Shown piece by piece: positions 1-8,733 of a stretch of 64,000 nucleotides of DNA; positions within the stretch are counted from its first letter, which is position 1; each line of letters opens with the position of its first letter. The stretch comes from Amycolatopsis tucumanensis (GTDB lineage Bacteria; Actinomycetota; Actinomycetes; Mycobacteriales; Pseudonocardiaceae). A program made the translations under genes and the position numbers. The stretch lies in contig NZ_JAKGSD010000012.1 of the NCBI RefSeq assembly GCF_021654135.1, positions 62,001 through 126,000 on the forward strand, read 5' to 3'. The notes under the pieces are model-generated. The model was not told the origin of the DNA. It was given only the letters and a program-made list of their open reading frames with translations, and ran no database searches.

Positions 1-822
1 TCGCTGCCCGCGGTCAGCAAACGCCTGCGGGCGCTGGAACAACGGCTCGACGCGCGCCTGGTGCACCGCGGCACGCGCCGGCTGGTGCTGACCTCCGAGG
101 GCGAGCTCTACGCCGCCCGCCTGGAGACGATCCTCGACCAGGTCCGCGAGCTCGACGACCTGATCACGCACCGCTCGGCCGACCTGCGCGGCTCGGTCGT
201 GGTCCAGGCCACCCTCGGGCTCGGACGCGCGCACGTGGCGCCCCTGCTCGGCGAGTTCACCGCCCGGCACCCCCAGCTGAACGTCCGGCTGCACACCACG
301 GCGCTGCCGCTGCGCCCGCACCGGCGCGAGTTCGACATGGCCGTCCACGTCGGCACCCCGCCGGATTCGACACTGCGGATGCGGCGGCTGGCCCGCAACC
401 GCCGGGTGCCCTGCGCCGCACCGTCCTACTTGGACCGCAAGGGCATGCCCGAACGGGTCGAGGACCTGGCCGACCACGACTGCATCGTGCTGCGCGAGAA
501 CGAAGGGGACTTCGACCTGTGGCGGTTCGGCACCGCGGGCAGGCCGAGGCAGGTGCGGGTGCGTGGCCGCCTGTCGAGCAACGACGGGGACGTCGTCACC
601 GACTGGGCGCTGCAGGGGCACGGGGTGATCATGCGCTCGGAGTGGCAGGTCCGGTCGTATTTGGACAGTGGCGAGCTCGTCCGCGTGCTGCCCGGAGTCC
701 CCACCCCGCCGGCCGACATCTACGCCCTCCTCGCCGACGACGTCCACGTGCCCCGCCGGGTCAGCGAGCTGATCGACCACCTGGCGGCCCGGCTGCCGGA
801 CCGGATCGCCGGGGCGCGCTGA
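1..822 (+). CDS. LysR-family transcriptional regulator, 5' end missing
   Basis: The frame is open from the first base, so the true start lies upstream. What remains is 273 residues against about 300 for the family. The visible N-terminus (SLPAVSKRLRALEQRLDARL) is the recognition helix and wing of a LysR winged helix, followed by the linker helix and the LysR substrate-binding domain. The latter includes the typical GLGRAHVAPLL and LDRKGMPERVEDL segments. It should be a DNA-binding activator or repressor whose ligand cannot be read from sequence. Its stop lies one base from the stop of the convergent ABC gene at 824, so it probably belongs to a unit lying mainly to the left of the window. Confidence 0.9.
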   Translation, partial: SLPAVSKRLRALEQRLDARLVHRGTRRLVLTSEGELYAARLETILDQVRELDDLITHRSADLRGSVVVQATLGLGRAHVAPLLGEFTARHPQLNVRLHTTALPLRPHRREFDMAVHVGTPPDSTLRMRRLARNRRVPCAAPSYLDRKGMPERVEDLADHDCIVLRENEGDFDLWRFGTAGRPRQVRVRGRLSSNDGDVVTDWALQGHGVIMRSEWQVRSYLDSGELVRVLPGVPTPPADIYALLADDVHVPRRVSELIDHLAARLPDRIAGAR

Positions 823-823
823 G

Positions 824-2455
824 TCAGGGCAAGCGGATCGTGCGGTCACAGCGCGCCAGCGTGGCCGGGCGGTGGGCGATGACGAGGATGCCGATGTCCT
901 CCCCGGTGGCGGCGAGTGCGGTGGTGATGGCCTCGTCGGCGTCGGGGTCGAGGTTGGCCGTCGCCTCGTCGAGGACGAGGATGCGCGGGTTCATCAGCAG
1001 CGCGCGGGCGACCGCGACGCGGGCCCGCTGCCCGCCGGACAGCCCGGCCCCGGCCTCGCCGACCGGGGTGTCCAGGCCGTCCGGCAGGCCGGCCCGGGGG
1101 TCGAGGATTCCCGCCTGTCGCGCCGCTTCCGCCACCTCGTGGTCGGCGGCCGAGGGGCGGCCGAGCCGGATGTTCGTCGCGATCGTGCCGGCCAGCAGTC
1201 CCGGCTCCTGGGGCACGATGCTGATCGCGTCGCGCAGGTCGTCGTCGGCCAGGTCGGTCAGCGCAACCCCGTCCAGCGTGATGCGACCGCCGTCGGGGTC
1301 CCACATGCGGACGGCGAGCAGCGCGCACGTGGTCTTGCCCGCGCCGGAGGGGCCGGTGAGCGCGACGCGTTCCCCGGGCCGCACGGCGAACGACACCTCG
1401 CGCAGCACGGGCGGCCCGTCGCCGTACCCGAAGGTGACGGCGTCGAACACCAATCCGGTCGCGTGCTCGCGCGCCGGCAACGCCTGAGGCGACCGGGGTT
1501 CGTCCACGGCAGGCGGCCGGTCCAGGACGCCGGTGATCCGCGTCGCCGCGGCCCGCAGGGTGCCGAGGTTGCGCAGCAGGTCGGAGATCTGGGCCAGCGG
1601 CCCGATAGCCGCCACGGCGAGGACCGTCGCGACCGGCGCGAGTGGACGGCCGACCGTGGCGAGGTTGGCCGCGCACACGGCGAGGGCGCCGATCCCGGCG
1701 AGTGCGGCCGTCGCGTCGTGCACCGCGCGTTCCACCCCGGCCCGGAAGCCGATCCTGGCCTGCACGGCGGCCAGGGTGCCGGTGAGCCGCCCGAGCGCGC
1801 GGAGCCGCCGTTCCAGCGCCCCGGCCGCGGTGAGCTCGCCGAGCCCGTGGACGGTGTCCACGAGCTCGGCGTTCAGCGCCGCGACCGCACCGGTCAGCTC
1901 CGCGCCTTGCCGGGTGGCCACCCGGCCGGTCAGCCACGGCAGCGCCGCGGTCACGGCGACCAGCGGCACCCACACCAGCAGCAGCCACGGGGTGACGAGC
2001 AACGACAGGGTCGTGGTGGCGGCGATCAGCACCGCACAGGTGAGCGCCTGGGCGGCGGTGTGGGCGTAGAGCCATTCCAGCCGGTCGAGGTCGGCGAACG
2101 CGACCGACACGAGGTCCCCGCTCCGCCGCGGTTTCGCGCGGTCGGGCAGGCTGACGCGGAAGGCGCCGAACACGCGGGCGCGCAGGGTGGCGATCAACCG
2201 GTAGGCCAGGTCGTGGGAGACCCAGGATTCGCGCCAGGTCATCGCGGCGGTCAGCACCGCGAGTCCGAACAGGACGAACGCCACGGCCGTCAGCGGCGCC
2301 GAGCCGGTGGCGGCGGTCCGGCCGGCGAGCCAGGTGCCGGCCACCGCCAGCGACAGCGTGCCGAGCTGGACGACGGCGTTGGCCGCCAGTGTCCAGGCGA
2401 AGGCGGCCTTCTGCTCGGCGATGACCGGCAGCAGCCGCCGGAGCGGGCCGCTCAC
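824..2455 (-). CDS. ABC transporter permease/ATPase half-subunit, CydC-like
   Basis: A 543-residue ABC half-transporter: an N-terminal exporter-type membrane domain of about six helices (residues 1-300), then an ATPase domain. The ATPase shows Walker A GPSGAGKTT, signature LSGGQRARVAVARAL, Walker B ILVLDEATANLD and an H-loop in VIAHRP. The GTG start at 2453-2455 overlaps the stop of the upstream partner by four bases (GTGA), so the two halves are translationally coupled and probably form a heterodimer. Classic CydDC exports thiols for cytochrome bd assembly. Here the pair ends a FecCD-type uptake operon, so a role in metal-chelate transport (compare IrtAB or YbtPQ) is more likely. The substrate is not determined. 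Confidence 0.85.
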   Translation of the reverse strand: MSGPLRRLLPVIAEQKAAFAWTLAANAVVQLGTLSLAVAGTWLAGRTAATGSAPLTAVAFVLFGLAVLTAAMTWRESWVSHDLAYRLIATLRARVFGAFRVSLPDRAKPRRSGDLVSVAFADLDRLEWLYAHTAAQALTCAVLIAATTTLSLLVTPWLLLVWVPLVAVTAALPWLTGRVATRQGAELTGAVAALNAELVDTVHGLGELTAAGALERRLRALGRLTGTLAAVQARIGFRAGVERAVHDATAALAGIGALAVCAANLATVGRPLAPVATVLAVAAIGPLAQISDLLRNLGTLRAAATRITGVLDRPPAVDEPRSPQALPAREHATGLVFDAVTFGYGDGPPVLREVSFAVRPGERVALTGPSGAGKTTCALLAVRMWDPDGGRITLDGVALTDLADDDLRDAISIVPQEPGLLAGTIATNIRLGRPSAADHEVAEAARQAGILDPRAGLPDGLDTPVGEAGAGLSGGQRARVAVARALLMNPRILVLDEATANLDPDADEAITTALAATGEDIGILVIAHRPATLARCDRTIRLP

Positions 2456-4110
2456 GCCGCGACCCCGGCGACACTGGCGACGCGGCCGGCTTCGATCGTG
2501 ACCAGAGTGGTGGCGTCGCGCAACGCGGTTTCCCGGTGGGCGATCACGATCCGGGTGACGTCCGGGCAGTGTCGCGCGAGGCGGGTCAGGACGCGGTGCT
2601 CGGTGTCGACGTCCAGCGCCGAGGTCGCTTCGTCGAGCAGCAGCACCGGGGTCCGGGCCAGCACGGCGCGGGCGATGGCCAGCCGCTGCCGCTGCCCGCC
2701 GGAGAGCCGCGCCCCGTTCTCGGTGAGCACCGTGGCGAACCCGTCGGGCAGCGCCTCGATGAACCCCAGCGCGTCGGCGACGTGAGCGGCCGTGCGGACC
2801 TCCGCCGTGGTGGCGCCGGGCCGGGCGAGCCGGAGGTTCTCCTCCACGGTCCCGTGGAAGAGGTAGGTGTGCTGGCCGACGACGGCGATGCTCGCCCGCA
2901 GCGCGGCGAGGGTGTAACCGGTCAGCGGGGTGCCGTCCAGCTCGATGCGGCCGTGCTGGGGATCGGCGTGCCGGACGAGGAGCCGCGCCAGCGTGCTTTT
3001 GCCCGCCCCGGACGGGCCTGCGATCCCCGTGGTGCTCCCCGGCGCGCAGTCGAAGCTCACCTCGTGCACACCGGCGCCGTTCGGGTAGCGGTAGGTGACC
3101 TCGCGCAGCCGCACTCCGGCGCCCGGGCGGGCCGGTTCGGTGCGGGTTCCGGTGTCGGCGACGGCCGGTCGCGCCGTGCGGATCTCCTCCAGCCCGGCGG
3201 CCGCGCCCAGCCCCTGGTACCCGAGGTGCCAGTGCGCGGACAGGTCCAGCACGGGCCGGAAGCATTCCCTGGCGCACAGCAGGAACAGCAGCACCGAACC
3301 CGCGGGCGCCGCGCCGCCGAGCACCCCGGCGCAGGCGACGACGATGGTGGCGGCGGTGCCCAGGTGCAGCGCGAGCGCGCTGACACCGGCCTCCACCAGT
3401 GACACCCGCAGCTGCGACATGGTGGACCGGTGCAGGTCCGCGCCGCGCGCGGCGAGGAGGTCGCCGGTGCGCCGCCCCGCGCCGAACATCCGCAGCACCG
3501 CGATCGCCCTGGTCGCTTCCAGATAACCGGCGGCGAGCTGCTCGTAGGCCCGCCACCGGGTGCGTCCGGTGCGCATCAGCCGGGCGTCCCAGAACCGGGG
3601 CACCGCCACCGCGCACAGCACCGCCACGGCCAAGACAGCGGCGGCGGGCGCCGACACCGTGAACAGCCACCCGGTGACCGCGGCCGGGACGACGCAGGTA
3701 ACCAGGAGCTGGGGCAGGTAGCGGCTGTAGTAGGCGTCCAGGGCTTCCACCCCGTCGACGACCGTGTGCGCGACCGCACCGGCCCGCTCCCCCTGCGCCC
3801 ACGCCGGGCCCAGCTCGGCGATGCGGCGCAGCAGGGTGGCCCGCAGCCGGGTGCGGATCGCGATGCCGAACCGCGCGGCGGCGACCTCGCGCGCCCACAC
3901 CAGCACCGCCCGCACGGCGACCACCCCGGCCAGCACCGCGAGGGTGGCCGGCACCGCCGCGACGTCCCCGCCGGTCAGGTCGGCGAGGACGGCGGCGGTC
4001 AGCACGGCCGCGGCGACGTGGGCGGCCGACACCAGCACGGCCAGCGCCGCCAGCAGCGCCACCGGTCCGGCGACGACCCCCGCCAGGTGCAGCAGCCCGC
4101 GGTGGATCAC
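2452..4110 (-). CDS. ABC transporter permease/ATPase half-subunit, CydD-like
   Basis: A 552-residue partner of the preceding half-transporter. The membrane domain carries the CydD-like stretch DAYYSRYLPQLLVTCVVPAA near residue 125. The ATPase domain has Walker A GPSGAGKST, signature [16 protein letters not shown], Walker B VLLLDEATSALD and an H-loop VIAHRE. The GTG start (4108-4110) overlaps the stop of the substrate-binding protein gene by four bases, which fixes the start and shows co-expression with the importer. Open frame continues upstream of this GTG but has no family similarity. The exporter-type fold, placed in an importer operon, suggests chelate uptake across the membrane or export of the chelator. 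Confidence 0.85.
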   Translation of the reverse strand: MIHRGLLHLAGVVAGPVALLAALAVLVSAAHVAAAVLTAAVLADLTGGDVAAVPATLAVLAGVVAVRAVLVWAREVAAARFGIAIRTRLRATLLRRIAELGPAWAQGERAGAVAHTVVDGVEALDAYYSRYLPQLLVTCVVPAAVTGWLFTVSAPAAAVLAVAVLCAVAVPRFWDARLMRTGRTRWRAYEQLAAGYLEATRAIAVLRMFGAGRRTGDLLAARGADLHRSTMSQLRVSLVEAGVSALALHLGTAATIVVACAGVLGGAAPAGSVLLFLLCARECFRPVLDLSAHWHLGYQGLGAAAGLEEIRTARPAVADTGTRTEPARPGAGVRLREVTYRYPNGAGVHEVSFDCAPGSTTGIAGPSGAGKSTLARLLVRHADPQHGRIELDGTPLTGYTLAALRASIAVVGQHTYLFHGTVEENLRLARPGATTAEVRTAAHVADALGFIEALPDGFATVLTENGARLSGGQRQRLAIARAVLARTPVLLLDEATSALDVDTEHRVLTRLARHCPDVTRIVIAHRETALRDATTLVTIEAGRVASVAGVAA

Positions 4111-5111
4111 GACGCGAAGGCGCCCGGGTGCAGCTGCTGGGCGATTTCGCGCACCACCGAGACGTTGCCGAGGGTGCCTGGGTAGGTGTCGGCGGCGTCG
4201 ATCGCGATCAGCCGGCCCTCCCGCACCGCGGTCACGTTCGGGAACGTGCGGGTCAGGTAGTCGCGGGTGGCCTGCTCGTGCTCGGGCGAGTTGACGGCGA
4301 ACACGATCGCCTGCGGGTCGGCCGCGGCGAGCGCCTCCGGGGTGATCTGGGCGGCGAAGAACTTGGCGAACCGCGGGTCCTGCGGGGAGAACACGTTGTT
4401 CCCGCCGGCCCGGCGGATGATGTCGTACTCGATGCCGGCGCCGATCGCGGTCACCGTGGTGCCCTCCAAGTACACCTGGGCCACGGTGGGCTTCGCGCGG
4501 CCGGCGATCGCGGCGTCCACTTCGGACAGGCTGGCGCGGCTCTGCGCGATCAGGGTGCCGGCGCGGTCGGGCACGGCGAAGATCCGGCCGAGGTTGTCCA
4601 GGTCGGTGAAGATGTCCTCGACGGTGCCGGTCATGCGCCGCTGGGCGCAGCCGCCGGTGGCGATGTAGGCGGTCACGCCGGCCTGCGCGAGCTGGTCCAG
4701 GCCGGCGAAACCCTGCTCGGCGGTGAACTCGTACATCGTCGGGGAGAACACGAAGTCCGGTTTGACGTTGAGCAGCTGTTCCCGGCTCGGCGGCCCGGAC
4801 TCGCTGAGCACCGGCACGGCGGCGGCCTGGGCGGCGACGTCGGCGGGAAGCGGCGCGGTGTCCGTCTGCGCCTGCCCGACGAGCTTGTCCGCCAGCCCCA
4901 GCCGCAGCAGCAGCTCGGTCTGCGACGGGCTCAGCCCGACGGCCGCGGCCGGGGTCGACGGCACGCTGATCTGCCGATCGCAGTTGGTGATCGTCACCGC
5001 CTGGGCGGTGTCCGGCGAGGCGTTCGGGGTGACCGCGGAGCCGCACCCGGCGAGCAGGGTGGCGCCGAGGGCGAGCGCGATCAGGGGGGCGGTTCTAGGC
5101 ATGGATCTCAT
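4107..5111 (-). CDS. Periplasmic-binding-protein-type lipoprotein for metal chelate or cobamide uptake
   Basis: A 334-residue class III binding protein (BtuF/FepB type). The signal peptide ends in a lipobox, LLAGC, with Cys23 as the lipidation site, so the mature protein is anchored outside the membrane. The first lobe begins with the conserved VGLSPSQTELLLRLG. The second lobe contains PQAIVFAV and ends in a helix typical of the family. It would deliver ligand to the FecCD permease encoded just upstream. A second ATG nine bases downstream (5100-5102) is equally possible. Either start overlaps the ATPase gene's stop (5095-5097). The ligand (zinc, iron or cobalt complex) cannot be told from sequence; the Zur-like box ahead of the operon hints at zinc. 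Confidence 0.88.
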   Translation of the reverse strand: MRSMPRTAPLIALALGATLLAGCGSAVTPNASPDTAQAVTITNCDRQISVPSTPAAAVGLSPSQTELLLRLGLADKLVGQAQTDTAPLPADVAAQAAAVPVLSESGPPSREQLLNVKPDFVFSPTMYEFTAEQGFAGLDQLAQAGVTAYIATGGCAQRRMTGTVEDIFTDLDNLGRIFAVPDRAGTLIAQSRASLSEVDAAIAGRAKPTVAQVYLEGTTVTAIGAGIEYDIIRRAGGNNVFSPQDPRFAKFFAAQITPEALAAADPQAIVFAVNSPEHEQATRDYLTRTFPNVTAVREGRLIAIDAADTYPGTLGNVSVVREIAQQLHPGAFAS

Positions 5112-5907
5112 CTCTGTTCGTACCGGGGCGGGGACCAGTCCGGTGTGGATGGTCGAAAACCAGGACCGGGCCGCCGGTGCCCGGGTGGGTCAGGCGCGTG
5201 ACCCCGACGTGGAAGACCTCCTCGACCACCCGCGGGGCGAGGGCCTCGGCGGGCGGCCCGGCGGCGACGAGGCGGCCGGCGTCGAGGACGGCGATCTCGT
5301 CGCAGTGGGTGGCGGCGAGGTTGAGGTCGTGCAGCGCCGCGATGACCGTGCGGCCGAGGCCGGCCGCCAGGCGCATGAGCTCCAGCTGGAAGGCGATGTC
5401 GAGGTGGTTGGTCGGCTCGTCGAGGACCAGCACCGGGGTGTCGGCGGCGAGGGCGCGGGCGAGCATCACCCGCTGGCGCTGCCCGCCGGAGAGCCGGCCG
5501 ATGGGCCGGTCGGCGAGGTCCGTGGCGCCCACCGTGTCCAGCGCGGTCCACGCCAGGTCCAGGTCGGCGTCGGTGTCGCGGCCGAACCCGCGCTGGAACG
5601 GCACCCGGGACAGCAGGACGACGTCCAGGACCGTCATGTCGAACTCGGTGGAGGTCTCCTGGGTCATGACCGCCACCGTCCTGGCGACCTCGCGGCGGCC
5701 GGTGCGCCACACGTCCTTCTCGCCGAGCAGCACCCGGCCGGACTCCGGCGCGACCGCGCGGTAGAGCGTGCGCAGCAGCGTCGACTTGCCGCTGCCGTTG
5801 GGGCCCACCAGCCCGAGGAACCGGCCGGAGGGCACCTCCAGGTTGACGTCGCGCAGCACGGCGCGGCCCGCCAGGCTGACACCGACGTGGTCGAAGCGCA
5901 CCCTCAT
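5095..5907 (-). CDS. ABC transporter ATP-binding protein, FepC/BtuD type
   Basis: A 270-residue ATPase energising the metal-chelate importer. It shows Walker [10 protein letters not shown], signature [15 protein letters not shown], Walker [13 protein letters not shown] and the switch histidine in [11 protein letters not shown], all typical of FecE/FepC/BtuD. The ATG at 5905-5907 overlaps the permease stop by four bases (ATGA). Its own end runs into the binding-protein gene. The C-terminal segment after about residue 225 ([15 protein letters not shown]) is the usual regulatory tail of this subfamily. Confidence 0.92.
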   Translation of the reverse strand: MRVRFDHVGVSLAGRAVLRDVNLEVPSGRFLGLVGPNGSGKSTLLRTLYRAVAPESGRVLLGEKDVWRTGRREVARTVAVMTQETSTEFDMTVLDVVLLSRVPFQRGFGRDTDADLDLAWTALDTVGATDLADRPIGRLSGGQRQRVMLARALAADTPVLVLDEPTNHLDIAFQLELMRLAAGLGRTVIAALHDLNLAATHCDEIAVLDAGRLVAAGPPAEALAPRVVEEVFHVGVTRLTHPGTGGPVLVFDHPHRTGPRPGTNRDEIHA

Positions 5908-7055
5908 CGGTCGAGTCCCGCCCGCGCCGCCGTGTCCCGGCGCATCAGCCACAGGAAGAACGGCGCCCCCACCACCGCGGTGAGGATGCCGATCGGCACC
6001 TCGGCCGGCGCGGCGACCGTGCGCGAGAGCAGGTCGGCGAGCATCAGGAACGCGGCGCCGCCGAGCACCGCGACCGGCAGCATCCGCCGGTGGTCGGCGC
6101 CGACGACGATCCGGGCCACGTGCGGGACCACCAGGCCGACGAAGCCGATCCCGCCGCTGACCGACACGATCGAGCCGGTCAACAGCGCCGCGGTGACCAG
6201 CAGGACCGCGCGCAGCCGGTTCACGTCCACCCCGAGGGCGGTGGCTGATTCGTCGCCGCTGAGCAGCGCGTTCATCGCCCGGGTGCGCAACCCGACGACG
6301 AGGCACGCGGCCACGAACGCCACCGCGGGAACGGCCAGTGAGCTCATCGACGCGGCGGACACGCTGCCCAGCAGGAAGAACAGGACGCTGAACACGTTCT
6401 GCGCCTCGGTGGTCAGCGTCAGGTAGCTCGTGACGGCGCTGAACAGGGAGCCCAGGGCCACGCCGGAGAGGATCATCCGCGTCGGCGACAGGATGCCGCG
6501 GTGCCGCGCGGTGAGCGCCACGGCCAGGCTCGCCACCAGCGCGCCGGCGAAGGCCGCGGCCCCGAGCGGCAGCCCGCCGACCGCCGCCGACCCGAGCGTG
6601 ATGACGAGAACCGCGCCCACCCCGGCGCCGGAGGACACGCCGAGCAGGTAGGGCTCGGCGAGCGGGTTGCGCACGATCACCTGCATGATCGCCCCGGCCA
6701 GCGCGAGCCCGGCGCCGGACAGCGCGGCCAGCAGCGCGCGGGGCAGGCGGAACTGCCACACCGCCTGGTCCTGCAGCGGGGTCAGGCTGCCGTCGGACAT
6801 CCACGGCATGCCCGGCAGCAGGTGCCCTACCACGATCCGGGCCGCGTCGGCGACCCCGACGTCGACCGTGCCGACCGCCCCGGACACGGCGACCAGCAGC
6901 AGGATCGCCACGACGAGGGCGCTGACGGTGATCCGCGACGCGAGGCGGGAGCGGTGGACGGACGCACGCAGGCGACGATCCAGCGCGACGGGTGGACGCG
7001 GGCGAACGAGCACGAGTGGGGGCCGATCGGTCAGTGGCGGGGACGGACGGAGCAT
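5904..7055 (-). CDS. FecCD-family permease for metal chelate or cobamide import
   Basis: A polytopic permease of about ten helices with the FecCD landmarks [34 protein letters not shown] and [16 protein letters not shown]. It is first in the five-gene operon. Three in-frame starts exist: TTG at 7070, ATG at 7064 and ATG at 7055. I chose 7055 because the two earlier codons lie inside or against the Zur-like palindrome (7064-7080) and none has a clear Shine-Dalgarno sequence, which fits a leaderless transcript. At 383 residues it is slightly longer than the usual 340-350, with an extra Pro/Arg-rich cytoplasmic N-terminus, so a start further inside the gene is also possible. Confidence 0.88.
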   Translation of the reverse strand: MLRPSPPLTDRPPLVLVRPRPPVALDRRLRASVHRSRLASRITVSALVVAILLLVAVSGAVGTVDVGVADAARIVVGHLLPGMPWMSDGSLTPLQDQAVWQFRLPRALLAALSGAGLALAGAIMQVIVRNPLAEPYLLGVSSGAGVGAVLVITLGSAAVGGLPLGAAAFAGALVASLAVALTARHRGILSPTRMILSGVALGSLFSAVTSYLTLTTEAQNVFSVLFFLLGSVSAASMSSLAVPAVAFVAACLVVGLRTRAMNALLSGDESATALGVDVNRLRAVLLVTAALLTGSIVSVSGGIGFVGLVVPHVARIVVGADHRRMLPVAVLGGAAFLMLADLLSRTVAAPAEVPIGILTAVVGAPFFLWLMRRDTAARAGLDR

Positions 7056-7063
7056 AACCGACA

Positions 7064-7080
7064 TCGACAATCGTTTTCAA
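7064..7080 (-). promoter_or_regulatory. Zur/Fur-like operator at the start of the metal transport operon
   Basis: Read on the minus strand the site is TTGAAAACGATTGTCGA. It matches 12 of 15 positions of a TGAAAAT-(G/C)-ATTTTCA palindrome, the usual actinobacterial Zur box. It lies directly upstream of the permease start, where a bound repressor would block transcription. A second, better copy lies at 7937-7951. Assignment to Zur rather than another Fur-family protein is inference. Confidence 0.55.
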
Positions 7081-7311
7081 CGATGTCGTGCGAGCCTGAT
7101 CACAAGGGGGGCCGGGAGTTCGAAGTGGACAGCCGCACTGGAGCGCGGCTCCGAGCGGCCGTCAACGGCGGTGTTGACGTGCAGGCAGGTCACCTCGTAG
7201 CCGCGGCCCGCGGCGACGAACCGGCACGTCAGGCCGACGAGTGCGCGGGCGAGGTGGCGAGGTCCACCGCGCCGACCACCTCCGCCACGCTCCGGGGCAC
7301 GGGTTACGGAG
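7081..7311. other. Intergenic stretch with no recognisable gene
   Basis: It lies between the metal transport operon and the broken methyltransferase gene. The minus strand holds an open stretch of about 40 codons (reading ALVGLTCRFVAAGRGYEV in the middle) without a plausible start. This may be eroded coding sequence. I recognise no family, RNA or terminator in it. Confidence 0.4.
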
Positions 7312-7891
7312 TCATCGGCGCGTAATGACGTGCAGGCCGTGCGACCCCTCCGCCGGTTCCGCCCGCAGGCCGGCCGGGGCGAGTTCGTCGGCCATCTGCC
7401 CGGGCGTGAAGACGTGCCAGTGGTCCGACGCCTTCAGCTGGGCGACCTGGCGATCGCCGTCGGACACCGTGTAGGACATGTGCCAGGTGACGGCGTCCGG
7501 CCCGGCCGGTTCGGCGGAGGCAGCGCGGAGGTAGGACAAGCGTCCGGCTCGCGATCAGCCCGGCGACCCGGTCCGGCACGCGCGCGGTCAGCACGTCGGC
7601 AGCCGGCACCATGACACGCTGCGCGAGATCCTCGTCGTCCACGATCCGCGCGAGCAGCGCCGTGCGCAGACCGGGATGCGGCTCGATCGCCACGATCTCC
7701 GCGCCCGGAAACGCGGCCGCCAGCATCGTTGTCCCGATCCCCGTGCCGGCCCCGACATCGACCAGGACCCCGGTCGCCGGATTCAGCCCGGCCAGCGCCT
7801 CTGCCAGCGCGGGCCCCGGCTCACGCCACGCCTGTGGCAGCAGGACCGCCACGTACTCACCGGTCCGGTCGTAGAACTCGGCGCTGTCCAT
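7312..7891 (-). pseudogene. Class I SAM methyltransferase, disrupted by an internal deletion and frameshift
   Basis: The first 115 or so codons encode a normal Rossmann methyltransferase N-terminus, with the SAM motif VLVDVGAGTGIGTTML and acidic strand IVAIEPHPGL. After VPDRVAGLIAS (near 7550) the frame turns to nonsense. The C-terminal part (SYLRAASAEPAGPDAVTW to HGLHVITRR) continues in another frame to a stop at 7312. About 40-45 residues expected between these parts are missing (my estimate from remembered relatives), so this is a deletion plus frameshift rather than a single base error. It diverges from the intact methyltransferase gene at 7971, and a Zur-like box lies between them. Confidence 0.8.
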
Positions 7892-7936
7892 CGCGGCGGC
7901 TCCCCCTCTTGGTCACCCGCGGAGCCTATTCTGCAA

Positions 7937-7951
7937 TGAGACTCATTTTCA
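7937..7951. promoter_or_regulatory. Zur-like palindrome between divergent methyltransferase genes
   Basis: The site TGAGACTCATTTTCA matches 13 of 15 positions of the actinobacterial Zur consensus. It is centred in the 79-base gap between the pseudogene start (7891) and the methyltransferase ATG (7971), so it could control both directions. Confidence 0.6.
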
Positions 7952-7970
7952 AGCCAGTTGGGAGAACGCC

Positions 7971-8615
7971 ATGACCCACGATCTCAGCCAGCACCCCGAG
8001 TACTTCTGGGAGAACCTCTACCGGGACCGCCGCCAGGACACCGCACTCTGGGGCTCGCGGGTCAATCCACGCCTCGCCGAGGTGGCGGCGGATCTGCCCG
8101 CCGGCGCCGCACTCGACCTCGGATGCGGCGCGGGCGGGGACACGATGTGGCTGGCCCGCCGCGGATGGCGGGTCACGGCGGTGGACATCTCCCCAACGGC
8201 CGTCGCGCAGATCCTCCGGCTCGCCCAGCAAGCCGGCCTCGGCGACCTCGTGACCGCCGAGCGGCACGACCTGGCGCACACCTTCCCGGACGGCTCCTTC
8301 GACCTCGTCTCGGCGCAGTACTTCCACACGCCCTTCGCCCTGCCCCGGGCCGCGATCCTGCGCGCCGCCGCTCAGGCCCTGCGCCCAGGTGGCCGGCTCC
8401 TCGTCGTCGACCACGGGTCCATCGCCCCCTGGTCCTGGAACCAGGACCAGGGCACCCACATCCCCAGTCCCGCCGAAGTGCACGCCGAACTCGGGCTGCC
8501 CGCCACCTGGATCGTCGAGCGGGCCGACCGCCCCCAGCGCGAAGCGACCGGGCCCGACGGACAGACCGCGACGGTCACCGACAACGTCCTGCTCATCCGC
8601 CGGTCCGCCGGCTGA
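7971..8615 (+). CDS. SAM-dependent methyltransferase, TehB-like
   Basis: A 214-residue class I methyltransferase. Motif I is ALDLGCGAGGDTMWLARRG, followed by the acidic strand VTAVDISPTAV, the motif II region FDLVSAQYFHTPF and the post-motif LRPGGRLLVVD. The start is supported by GGGAG ten bases upstream of the ATG. The overall shape resembles TehB-type and small-molecule methyltransferases. The Zur-like box 20 bases upstream suggests expression under metal limitation, so the substrate may be linked to the nearby chelate transporter. That link is inferred from position only. Confidence 0.85.
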   Translation: MTHDLSQHPEYFWENLYRDRRQDTALWGSRVNPRLAEVAADLPAGAALDLGCGAGGDTMWLARRGWRVTAVDISPTAVAQILRLAQQAGLGDLVTAERHDLAHTFPDGSFDLVSAQYFHTPFALPRAAILRAAAQALRPGGRLLVVDHGSIAPWSWNQDQGTHIPSPAEVHAELGLPATWIVERADRPQREATGPDGQTATVTDNVLLIRRSAG

Positions 8616-8627
8616 GCGGACGCGCCG

Positions 8628-8680
8628 CTGCCAGCGTGCTGTGCGCCCGCTGTCAGCGTGCTGTGCGCCCGGTGCCAGCG
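8628..8680. repeat. 22-bp tandem repeat, 2.4 copies
   Basis: The unit CTGCCAGCGTGCTGTGCGCC(CG) at 8628-8649 is followed by a copy with one change at 8650-8671 and a partial third copy to 8680. It occupies the short gap between the methyltransferase and the TetX-like gene, where it may bind a regulator or be a slippage product. Confidence 0.8.
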
Positions 8681-8733
8681 AACCCCGCCAGTGTCGCCGA
8701 CGACGACGTTCCCGACACTGGAGGAAGTTCCCG

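Noticed and set aside
872..2785. Open reading frame of 637 codons on the plus strand across both ABC genes
   Set aside because: It crosses the junction of two well-supported minus-strand genes and encodes Gly/Arg/Gln-rich sequence without a family.
824..4110. True CydDC for cytochrome bd assembly
   Set aside because: No cydAB is nearby and the genes are coupled to a FecCD-type importer, so the name was kept only as a fold similarity.
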